64,000 nt of DNA from positions 62,001 through 126,000 of the forward strand of contig NZ_SNWP01000013.1 of NCBI RefSeq assembly GCF_004361915.1, in the 5' to 3' direction. How positions within the stretch are numbered: position 1 is the stretch's first letter; each line of letters begins with the position of its first letter. Under the pieces are notes generated by a model. That model saw only the letters and a list, made by a program, of their open reading frames with translations, had not been told where the DNA came from and ran no database searches. The position numbers were made by a program, and so were the translations under genes. The DNA comes from Sediminibacterium goheungense. GTDB taxonomy: Bacteria > Bacteroidota > Bacteroidia > Chitinophagales > Chitinophagaceae. Shown here in pieces: positions 8,579 to 15,507 of this stretch.

Positions 8579-9310
8579 TTAGTGTTGTTTAAAAATGAAT
8601 TTGAAAAGAGCAGACACCAATACCCATGCATAAAATCCACAGCCCATCAGTGCTATGAGTATGCCGCCAAAGGAATTGTATTGGGGCCAGCCAATGAAGC
8701 GTATCAGCAGGAAAGCAGATACCAGCAATGATAAACTAAGCCAGAAAAACCGCTTATCCGCTGTGGTGGGTGCTACGGTTATTTTGGGTAAGCGATATAC
8801 CGCATACAGCATAACCCCCAACCCTGCAACACTGAAAAGCAACTGTAGCAGAAAGTAGAATGGAATATTCAACCATTGCCATCCGGTATTTTGCTGCAGG
8901 AATACTATATTTTCTACAACAAAACCATCGTAGTGCGTAAACCCATCCCATACAATATGAGATGCAATGCCCACACCTAAAGAAAGAAGAACTGCTACAG
9001 GGTTTTCACGAACATGCGCATGCCAGTTAAAACGGCCTGTTTCTATAAACCTGCTCTTAACGGATGCCGGCAAATGAGCCAGCAATACATTCCGCAGCAA
9101 ACCATGAAACAGGTAGCAGAGTAAGAATGCCACCGGCAAATCGAATAATACAATACCATACCAGTGATGACCGATATTCTCTACTTCACGCAACTGAAAG
9201 AAAAATTCAAAATCGGGTACCATACTGCCGGCAAAAAGAGCTGTAACGGAAAATCTTTTGTTCCTGCAAAGCGGAAGTATAATAGCTGGATGGGCGATGG
9301 TAAATGGCAT
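8579..9310 (-). CDS. DUF4184 family membrane protein
   Basis: A 243-residue protein beginning MPFTIAHPAIILPL, the typical opening of DUF4184 proteins, with GSMVPDFEFFF following and a histidine-rich helix (GIASHIVWDGFTHYDGF). About six hydrophobic segments suggest an integral inner-membrane protein. The conserved His/Asp residues near the start (AHPA, PDFE, SHIVWDGFTH) resemble the metal-dependent YdjM/LexA-regulated hydrolase-like group, so a membrane metallohydrolase activity is possible but unproven. The start chosen is the ATG giving the canonical N-terminus. It sits 10 bases after the receiver gene and 1 base before the STAS gene. Confidence 0.8.
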   Translation of the reverse strand: MPFTIAHPAIILPLCRNKRFSVTALFAGSMVPDFEFFFQLREVENIGHHWYGIVLFDLPVAFLLCYLFHGLLRNVLLAHLPASVKSRFIETGRFNWHAHVRENPVAVLLSLGVGIASHIVWDGFTHYDGFVVENIVFLQQNTGWQWLNIPFYFLLQLLFSVAGLGVMLYAVYRLPKITVAPTTADKRFFWLSLSLLVSAFLLIRFIGWPQYNSFGGILIALMGCGFYAWVLVSALFKFIFKQH

Positions 9311-9320
9311 GGGTGATTGT

Positions 9321-9722
9321 TTAATAAATTCTGTCGGCAAAAACCTGCTCCTCTTTCATTTGTTTGATAATATTTTCTACTTCTCTTTTGTTACTGTTGG
9401 CTTTCAGCAGGTATTCAAATGAGCCATAACGAATGGCGTCTACCGCAACACTCAGGTTTTCATGCGCGGTACAAAAAACCACGCCGATACCCGGATAATA
9501 ATCCTTGATCTGGCGCAACACTTCAATACCATCCATATCTTCCATCTGGTAATCCAGGAAAACGAGATGCGGATTTAAATGCAGGTTCTTAATACATTCT
9601 TCTCCATTACGGAAAGTGCTGATATTGGTATAACCAAGGCTTTGAAGAATTTCAGAAAGAATGGCTGTCCAAAATGGATCATCGTCTACGATGAATGTCT
9701 TTTTAGTGATTTGCTGATGCAT
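9321..9722 (-). CDS. Stand-alone response-regulator receiver
   Basis: A 133-residue CheY-like domain with all expected residues: the acidic pocket Asp13-Asp14-Asp15, phospho-acceptor Asp57 (VFLDYQM), switch Thr85 (VFCTAHE) and Lys107 (YLLKAN). There is no output domain, so it must act by binding another protein. The ATG at 9722 is preferred over an upstream GTG. It is the first gene of the operon with DUF4184, STAS and TPR/barrel proteins; no histidine kinase is adjacent. The combination of receiver and STAS domains suggests a phosphorylation-controlled partner switch acting on envelope function. Confidence 0.85.
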   Translation of the reverse strand: MHQQITKKTFIVDDDPFWTAILSEILQSLGYTNISTFRNGEECIKNLHLNPHLVFLDYQMEDMDGIEVLRQIKDYYPGIGVVFCTAHENLSVAVDAIRYGSFEYLLKANSNKREVENIIKQMKEEQVFADRIY

Positions 9723-10170
9723 ACTATTATTGTTTGGCACAGTTATTACGAATGAAATGCCAATTACTTAACCATTGATTATCAATAACTTGAAAAGAAG
9801 TACCTGCCTGCGGGATTCTATTATTGAGATAGCATTCCTGAATCTGGAAAAACCAATGAGATGGCTAATGGAATAGATCGCACCCAAAATTGTGCGCATT
9901 CACAGCGCCCCGTGCGAGATACATTTCTGCGGAATGTTTACAAAGCAGATGCTTAGGGAAGAAAGGAAGCAGATTGCCCGATAGTATAAGGGTAGTACAA
10001 CCGATTTTAGGACTAGTCATCCTAACCCGCGAACTAAACTTTTGGAAAGTTTCGGAACTTTCCAAAAGTTATATCTCACAAAAAATCAGGCAATAAACAT
10101 TTTGCGCTGATGCTATTTTATAGGTGTATAGTATATAGAAAATATTAACTATCAAGAAGTATCAAGAAGT
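9723..10170. other. Gene-poor stretch with one palindromic repeat
   Basis: No convincing gene. It holds the promoter region of the receiver operon, the first 34-bp palindrome and, just before it, a segment that vaguely resembles tRNA sequence (see rejected items). Confidence 0.5.
10037..10070. repeat. 34-bp palindromic repeat, copy A
   Basis: AACTTTTGGAAAGTT, loop TCGG, then the exact reverse complement AACTTTCCAAAAGTT. The same unit recurs twice more in this window, in each case between genes. It looks like a dispersed REP-type element rather than a gene-specific terminator. Confidence 0.8.
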
Positions 10171-10335
10171 TTACCTACTTTTCTTCAGTAAGGAACTTAT
10201 TTTCGAATCCCTTTTTAAGCGCTGTGCTTGTTCAACAGCCTGGGCAAAGGTAATTTTTGGTCGCTTTGCAAGTACCTCAGCTCCCCCCAATGCCATTTCC
10301 TGAAATGATATTTTCAATTTACTGTCGGGTATCAT
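10171..10335 (-). CDS. Small basic protein of 54 residues, unknown
   Basis: A short frame opening with ATG (MIPDSKLKIS) and ending LLKKSR. The composition is protein-like: an amphipathic helix AQAVEQAQRLKRDSKISSL follows a GGAEVLAKRPKITF segment, and Lys/Arg are abundant. It lies between two copies of the palindromic repeat. The size and charge would suit a small DNA- or RNA-binding protein or an antitoxin-like partner, but no family is recognised and no partner gene adjoins it. It could also be the surviving tail of a larger gene. Its codon use fits the surrounding genes. Confidence 0.45.
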   Translation of the reverse strand: MIPDSKLKISFQEMALGGAEVLAKRPKITFAQAVEQAQRLKRDSKISSLLKKSR

Positions 10336-10413
10336 GTGGTGATTTTTCTCAAAATTATTGATTTTGTTACAGCCTTAGCTTGTGACGGTTTTTAGTCACA
10401 GGAATACCTCGTA

Positions 10414-10447
10414 AACTTTTGGAAAGTTTCGGAACTTTCCAAAAGTT
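10414..10447. repeat. 34-bp palindromic repeat, copy B
   Basis: Identical to copy A across both 15-base arms and the TCGG loop. It is followed by ATGCGTCA, also found after copy C. A small hairpin (GTGAC / GTCAC) lies just upstream. Confidence 0.8.
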
Positions 10448-10542
10448 ATGCGTCACTTACACTATGATCAAATGATTAACCTCTAAAAGTTAATGTCTGA
10501 AATAAGGGGTACTTACAAATCCTCTAAAATCCTATCAGAAAA

Positions 10543-10574
10543 AAAAGCGGAATGCAAATGGGCATTCCGCTTTT
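10543..10574. terminator. Strong bidirectional intrinsic terminator
   Basis: AAAAGCGGAATGC pairs with GCATTCCGCTTTT (13 bp, perfect) around a 6-base loop. It sits about 30 bases past the stop of the minus-strand secreted-protein gene, whose transcripts it should end. Confidence 0.85.
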
Positions 10575-10604
10575 CAATTTCGGTCTGAAATTGGATTTGC
10601 TGAA

Positions 10605-11369
10605 TTAGTTTTTATCACCCCGAGAGTTAAGTCTTTGAACAATCTCTTGATCAATTTTTTCAGATACCTTTTTTAATTCAAAAATAAACTCTCGTTTCGG
10701 CATGATAATTTTGTATTGATTTGAAAATGACTCAGTATAAATAAATTTAGCTTTAATCAATTTAAGATTGTGTAAGGAATCAATTTTAGTCGAAAATGAG
10801 TAAGGAATACCATTATATTTATTTGAATAAAAGTATTCCAAAGAATCACATATAGATTCATCTCTTTTATATTTTGCTGCATATTTCTCAGTCAACTCAT
10901 AATCTGTGCCTTTTCCTGATGATATAAGCGAAAACCGATCTGTCTGAAACATTAACGGATTATAACTGCAATATTCTCTTAAAAAGTCAACTACACTATA
11001 CATAAGCCCCTCATTCGGATTGTTGTTTTTGTAATAATAGCCAACAGAATCACCGATTTTATGAATAAAATAATCAAACACAATAGTTGACTTCGAAGAT
11101 CCCTCTTTTTGATTACCATTTTTGTCAATTAGCACAACATTGTTTGTTTGTGTTGTTTGAATCCTGTATAGTGCCACCTTTTTTGTATAATAAATCGATA
11201 TACTATCTCTATAATACGTAACGACTCCTTTAGAATTTACTAACGGGATGCTATTAATGAAGACAAAAGAACCAATATCTTCCTCTTTACTTTCTTGACC
11301 TGAGGTCTTACACATCGAGAAACAGGAAATGAGTAAATATATGTATAGAAGGCGGTTTAAAAATTGCAT
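10605..11369 (-). CDS. Secreted hypothetical protein
   Basis: A 254-residue protein with a signal peptide (LLYIYLLISCFSMCKTSGQ); the Cys in CFSMC could alternatively be a lipobox, but the fit is poor. The rest alternates beta-strand-like stretches and charged loops with many Asn/Ser/Tyr, and has two Cys close together (YCSYN, ICDSL). I do not recognise the family. It starts 26 bases after the stop of the upstream lipoprotein gene, so the two form an operon that ends at a strong terminator. The local base composition is more AT-rich than the envelope genes to the left, which may mark acquired DNA. Confidence 0.65.
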   Translation of the reverse strand: MQFLNRLLYIYLLISCFSMCKTSGQESKEEDIGSFVFINSIPLVNSKGVVTYYRDSISIYYTKKVALYRIQTTQTNNVVLIDKNGNQKEGSSKSTIVFDYFIHKIGDSVGYYYKNNNPNEGLMYSVVDFLREYCSYNPLMFQTDRFSLISSGKGTDYELTEKYAAKYKRDESICDSLEYFYSNKYNGIPYSFSTKIDSLHNLKLIKAKFIYTESFSNQYKIIMPKREFIFELKKVSEKIDQEIVQRLNSRGDKN

Positions 11370-11395
11370 TTTCTTTTTTTAAGAGTAGTAATCAA

Positions 11396-12559
11396 TTACC
11401 TTTCCCAAACATCAAATGAGGTACTACACGTCTTTACCTCCTTCTTGCCCAGAGGCGAACCATTACAAATTACGGAAATTTTGCCCTGTAAATCGAATGA
11501 CATTGTTGCCGTCCAAATATTTAAATGTGAAGAAGGCTCATTAACTAGTGTGTGTTCAAATGTAACTCCAAAATATATAGGAGATACATCAACAGTTGAT
11601 CTGTGTGTTAACTCCTTCCATGACCACCCATTAATAAAATGATTTGTGTGGATACCTCGATCATAGCTAATCACATTAAATATTTGAAACATAGATGTGG
11701 CTTCAAAAGCGACCCATTTATATTCAAATTTCCTCTCATTGATATTGTCGCTAGGGAGGGCTTTAACAGAAATATGGGTACCAGGAGTGGTATAAGAAGC
11801 AAGTGCTCTGTCAAGAACCAGATTGGGGTTTGTGCAAACATCGTTAGGGTCTTCAGTACTAGAGGTTCCGCCACCACTACCGTCACTATTACTATAACAG
11901 GTCTTATATAAAAACTCTATATTTAAGATTTCACCAGTATAGGCATCGTAGTAAACATTATAAGTGTAAATGCAAATTTCATCTTCATCGGGATCTGCAA
12001 TAGAACTAGATTCATATTTAATCTGTTGATCTAAATTCTTGGCTTGAGTATTTACTTCCGTTTTACTTTCAACTCTTTCAATTTTCATTAAAGGACCATT
12101 TGGATTTTTTATCCACCCTTTTATCAACTTTCCATCAAGATCGGTTAACAGAATAGCCATTTCAGTTTTTGCTGTTTTGGAAGCTAAAAAAGTTGATAAC
12201 TCATTTATTTCAGGGGCCTGATAAATGCCTTCAAATAAAAAAATGTCATTGTTTTGAGAAAAAACTAAAAATTTCTGTACGTTACCTGAATATTCTTTTT
12301 TTAGTTTTATAAGTATTATACTTTGACCTTCAAACGTATTTGTCTTAAATGAGGTAGAATAATCTAAAGAGGAAATAATATCGTTGGCATATTTCTTTTT
12401 TGAAGGAGAATAAGAGTCTATTTTTGACTTCCATTGGTTGACGGCGTTGGCAGCATCTTTATCCGAAAATCCTGATGGTTCCTTTTTGCAGGATAAGAAA
12501 AATAATAGTGCAGGGATTAACAGAAACAAGAATGCTTTAATGACTGTTTGGTTTTTCAT
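11396..12559 (-). CDS. Lipoprotein of unknown function
   Basis: A 387-residue SPII lipoprotein (ALLFFLSCKKEPSGF, lipobox LSC). Residues ~30-150 are a mixed alpha/beta region (QSIILIKLKKEYSGNVQKFLVF), then an acidic linker with SSSIADPDEDEICIYTYNVYYD and a Gly/Ser-rich spacer (SDGSGGGTSSTED). The C-terminal ~130 residues form a second, strand-rich domain with a conserved-looking Cys pair (VCTNP, VICNGSP, KTCSTS). The spacer suggests two independently folding surface domains. It leads an operon with the secreted protein downstream. No family recognised; AT content is higher than in the flanking core genes. Confidence 0.65.
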   Translation of the reverse strand: MKNQTVIKAFLFLLIPALLFFLSCKKEPSGFSDKDAANAVNQWKSKIDSYSPSKKKYANDIISSLDYSTSFKTNTFEGQSIILIKLKKEYSGNVQKFLVFSQNNDIFLFEGIYQAPEINELSTFLASKTAKTEMAILLTDLDGKLIKGWIKNPNGPLMKIERVESKTEVNTQAKNLDQQIKYESSSIADPDEDEICIYTYNVYYDAYTGEILNIEFLYKTCYSNSDGSGGGTSSTEDPNDVCTNPNLVLDRALASYTTPGTHISVKALPSDNINERKFEYKWVAFEATSMFQIFNVISYDRGIHTNHFINGWSWKELTHRSTVDVSPIYFGVTFEHTLVNEPSSHLNIWTATMSFDLQGKISVICNGSPLGKKEVKTCSTSFDVWER

Positions 12560-13484
12560 AGCAGAAGTTTTATATATATTAATTCATAAACCTAGGAAGA
12601 AGCTCGAACTATTACAACTGTGTTTTTTCGCAGCTTAACGATGTGTATTCTACTCGAAAGAAGGGTAAAACAATAATGTTTTTTTCTGAAATTATGCGAA
12701 TTTAAGTAAACTGTCATTGCCACAGAAAACACAGCAATACACAGAAGAGATAGATTTATTCTTATCCTAACTCTACTGTAATTGCACTTGCTAATTTGTA
12801 AATCTGGAATTTCTGAAATTGTTGATTGGAGCAAAACCAACAAAAAGTAGAAATATCAAGGAATAAAAAAAATATTAAGACTAGGATTAGGCAGAATAGT
12901 GTCAAAGTACATATTTTACTTGGCTTTGTAACCAGCCTCAGAAATTAAGTGTTAAGAAATTCATGTAATCAAGCGACTGCCGGCAGGCAGGTTAAGAAAT
13001 GGATGATGCTTGGCTATATACAAAAGATGAAGCGCAACTTCGATTCATCAATGAACTAAAAGCCTGGCCTTTAGACTTCATCCATCGTAGTGTAATGTGA
13101 TGCATTTTAGTTTTTTAAGAAGTGTTGACTTTTTTGCCTGTCTGCCATTAGGCAGGTTACTTTTTTGTGTTAAGACAAAAAAGTAAACAGAGGCGAATGC
13201 CTTACTATTAAGGATTTCTTCTGTATCAGCGACAATTTACAAAAAAAATGCGCCAAATATCTTGTTGCATAAAACCCGAAAAACTTTACATAACGAATAA
13301 AATGTAGAAAATTCAGGGTAGTTTGATTTTCACCCTAATTTTAAATGACCATTTTTTTTGGAACACTTTCAATAAGCCGCCAACAATTCTTCAGACTCAT
13401 ATTAAGTTCCCATAAAATTTGACTAAAGTTTTATATCACCTAAGAATAGGTTCGAAAAAAATCCACTTCGGGCAACGAAAAAAG
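12560..13484. other. Long intergenic stretch, mostly non-coding debris
   Basis: About 0.9 kb without a convincing gene. It contains the promoter region of the lipoprotein operon, GC-rich short inverted repeats (CTGCCGGCAG near 12978; CTGCC-ATTA-GGCAG near 13140), a 33-residue frame, and AT-rich filler. The base composition and lack of coding signal suggest accumulated insertion remnants. Confidence 0.5.
12999..13100 (+). pseudogene. 33-residue ORF, probable C-terminal gene fragment
   Basis: The frame starts at an ATG right after a stop codon and reads MDDAWLYTKDEAQL... to ...FIHRSVM. The composition (Trp, Tyr, Phe, His, alternating hydrophobics) is that of a genuine protein end, but it is too short to stand alone. 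It is most likely the tail of a deleted gene. The family is not recognised. Confidence 0.3.
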
Positions 13485-13510
13485 AAAGCCTCACAGCAAT
13501 GTGGGGCTTT
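13485..13510 (+). terminator. Terminator hairpin of a repeated tRNA-end-like remnant, copy 1
   Basis: AAAGCCTCACA pairs with TGTGGGGCTTT (one G-T pair) around GCAA and runs into TTCTTT. Just upstream is AGGTTCGAAAAAAATCC followed by CTTCGGGCAACG, resembling the T-arm and 3' trailer of a tRNA gene. The core CCTCACAGCAATGTGGGG recurs at about 15.3 kb. Confidence 0.6.
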
Positions 13511-13535
13511 TTCTTTATGGCTAACTCTCGAAATA

Positions 13536-13569
13536 AACTTTTGGAAAGTTTCGGAACTTTCCAAAAGTT
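13536..13569. repeat. 34-bp palindromic repeat, copy C
   Basis: Same 15-base arms and TCGG loop as copies A and B, and the same ATGCGTCA tail as copy B. It lies just beyond the 3' end of the YceI gene on its minus strand. Confidence 0.8.
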
Positions 13570-13599
13570 ATGCGTCAGCGAACCATGCCGGCTTACGCT

Positions 13600-14211
13600 T
13601 TATTGATTCATGAAAATATCCAGCGACACATGAATATCCGGCACCAGTTTTTCTTTGATGCCTGATAAAAAATCAATGGAAACCGGTTTTGGTTTTGCAT
13701 GAATATTCCATAACTGCCGCGCTATGTCGACTTTGGCAGTAATATGGCTGGTTTTGCCTTGGGTGACAATGCTTGCCCTAAATTCTATTGGCTGCGTGAT
13801 GCCTTTGATGGTAAGCTCTCCCGCTACCCTATAGTCTGTGGAGGAACCGATGCGGGTGATTTTCTTTACCACCATGGTGGCTATCGGATACTGGTCCGAT
13901 GCAAAAAAATCGTTATCTCTTAACTCGGCATCCTTCTTTTTTCCCTCTGCCTGATTGGGGTTATCCGTTGTGCGGATGCTATTCATATCCATATAGAAGG
14001 TTCCGCGAACAGGTTCGCCCTTGGCTGAAAACGCTAAATTACCATACTGAAAAAGGAAATAACCGTAATGACCGCCCATCAGCTTCCCGGTATTCCACAA
14101 AACTTTACTTTTTTGCACATCGAGTTGCCAACCTGGCTCCATCTGCTGGGTACAGGCAAGGGTTTGGAACAGCATCATTAATACAAGAGTGGTAGTAACT
14201 TTATTTATCAT
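13600..14211 (-). CDS. YceI-like periplasmic protein
   Basis: A 203-residue protein with a cleavable signal or lipobox (LMMLFQTLACTQQ, LAC-like) followed by a YceI lipocalin-like beta barrel: WQLDVQKSKVLWNTGKLMG at the start, TFYMDMNSIRTTD, then YRVAGELTIKGITQPIEF, the family's most typical stretch. YceI proteins bind isoprenoid-type lipids in the periplasm. The gene is divergent from a membrane-anchored winged-helix regulator whose start is 95 bases away, so the two are likely co-regulated. The fit to the family is good throughout. Confidence 0.88.
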   Translation of the reverse strand: MINKVTTTLVLMMLFQTLACTQQMEPGWQLDVQKSKVLWNTGKLMGGHYGYFLFQYGNLAFSAKGEPVRGTFYMDMNSIRTTDNPNQAEGKKKDAELRDNDFFASDQYPIATMVVKKITRIGSSTDYRVAGELTIKGITQPIEFRASIVTQGKTSHITAKVDIARQLWNIHAKPKPVSIDFLSGIKEKLVPDIHVSLDIFMNQ

Positions 14212-14271
14212 AGCATTTACATTTGAAAGAGCAAACTACTTTCACCTGCTGTTTCCGATGCTATTAATATG

Positions 14272-14299
14272 GTAAATTAAAATGTAAACATTGTAAATT
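14272..14299 (+). promoter_or_regulatory. Three direct GTAAA repeats in the divergent promoter region
   Basis: GTAAATT, GTAAACA and GTAAATT start at 14272, 14284 and 14293, just before the start codon of the winged-helix regulator. OmpR-type wing-helix proteins commonly bind direct repeats, so this could be an autoregulatory operator that also controls the divergent YceI gene. The spacing (12 and 9 bases) is not exactly regular. Confidence 0.3.
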
Positions 14300-14306
14300 C
14301 TGCGTA

Positions 14307-15218
14307 ATGGCCCTAAAAGACGATACGATATATCCTCAAAAGAAGAGGCGTTACCTGCTGCCGCTCCTTTTTCTGCTGACAGGTACAGTCATTTGTGCAG
14401 CCTTCGGTTTTACGGGTAATGAAAATTTTGACCTTGCCAAACGGCAGATACTCTTGAGGAATATCGGGCATGAGCTACTCCTGCATGCGGGCGACAGCAC
14501 TTCGAGGGTATTACCCATACAGGAAATAGCCCCGCATGAATACCAAATAAGGTTTGAAAATGAATTTAGTTTTGAACCAGATTCCCTGGTAAAGATCATC
14601 AGGCAGTCGCTGGAGAAAGATCCGCTTGCAAAAGATTATATCGTGAATGTGCTGAACTGTTCGGGTAAGGATATTTTATTCGGCTATGGCATTTTTCAGC
14701 AAAAACAGAACAATATTGTACCCTGTTTGGGCCGCAGGCAACCGCGTGCCTGTTACCTTGTTAGTATCAAATTTCAGAACAAGGCTTTTACCCCTATACC
14801 CAAAGCCTACCTGATAGGTGGATTGTCTGTTTTCGCTTTTATCGGGTTACTGGCTGCGCGGCCCCTCAGAACAAGGCGGTCGGGGGGTACAAGAGCAGAT
14901 ACGAACGCAGCTGTTTTGAAGATCGGTGATACCTTATTTGAACCGGGAAAAAGGCAGATCACTATTGCGGGTATCACAACAGAACTTACGCCCAAGGAAA
15001 ATAAACTACTGAAAATATTTGCCGATGCTACGGGCAATCTTGTTGAAAGACAGCGGCTTCAAAAAGAAATATGGGAAGATGAAGGCGTGATTGTAGGACG
15101 GAGCCTGGATGTATTCATCTCAAAACTCAGAAAGAAACTGGAGGGCGATGCGTCGATACAGATTGTAAATGTACATGGAAAGGGATACCGCTTGCAGATC
15201 AATGATACCATTATATAA
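14307..15218 (+). CDS. Membrane-anchored winged-helix transcriptional regulator
   Basis: A 303-residue protein. A first hydrophobic segment (LLPLLFLLTGTVICAAFGF) and a second (AYLIGGLSVFAFIGLLAA, ~residues 172-190) enclose a ~130-residue periplasmic domain with three Cys (VLNCSGKD, VPCLGRRQPRACYL). After the second segment, residues ~205-300 are an OmpR/PhoB-type winged helix (ELTPKENKLLKIFADATG, WEDEGVIVGRSLDVFISKLRKKL, IVNVHGKGYRL). This layout lets a periplasmic signal act directly on DNA without a phosphorelay, like ToxR/CadC but with the DNA-binding domain at the C-terminus. It is divergent from the YceI gene. A terminator-like hairpin follows about 100 bases downstream. Confidence 0.82.
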   Translation: MALKDDTIYPQKKRRYLLPLLFLLTGTVICAAFGFTGNENFDLAKRQILLRNIGHELLLHAGDSTSRVLPIQEIAPHEYQIRFENEFSFEPDSLVKIIRQSLEKDPLAKDYIVNVLNCSGKDILFGYGIFQQKQNNIVPCLGRRQPRACYLVSIKFQNKAFTPIPKAYLIGGLSVFAFIGLLAARPLRTRRSGGTRADTNAAVLKIGDTLFEPGKRQITIAGITTELTPKENKLLKIFADATGNLVERQRLQKEIWEDEGVIVGRSLDVFISKLRKKLEGDASIQIVNVHGKGYRLQINDTII

Positions 15219-15321
15219 ACAGGATGTAATAACAAGAAATAGCATTGTTCAGCTCTTCATATCCGAAAGCTGACGAAGCCCTTCAAGTAATCGGTTAGAA
15301 AATAATTCGGGTCGGGCAAGG

Positions 15322-15347
15322 AAATCCTCACAGCAATGTGGGGCTTT
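15322..15347 (+). terminator. Terminator hairpin of a repeated tRNA-end-like remnant, copy 2
   Basis: It shares CCTCACAGCAATGTGGGG with copy 1 and runs into CTTCTTTT; the left arm has two mismatches. TTCGGGTCGGGCAAGG precedes it. It probably ends transcripts of the winged-helix regulator. Confidence 0.55.
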
Positions 15348-15507
15348 CTTCTTTTAAGACCAGCTCTCTCATTTAATTACCCGAAGTTCATGAACGCTAC
15401 GAAAGTTAAATCGCCGTAAACATATGTTAATTTTAATCATTTAAGCATGGCAGGTGAATCACCATTGCAGCGGTATGTATAACTTCAGGGCAACTCACCC
15501 AACATCT

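Noticed and set aside
9975..10036. Possible tRNA gene (TATAAGGGTAGTACAACC and CCTAACCCGCGAAC look like D- and T-arm parts)
   Set aside because: The anticodon stem does not pair and no acceptor stem closes; at best it is a decayed remnant.
12592..12843. Minus-strand frame of ~83 codons upstream of the lipoprotein operon
   Set aside because: No protein-like composition or start signal, and it overlaps the promoter region; treated as chance.
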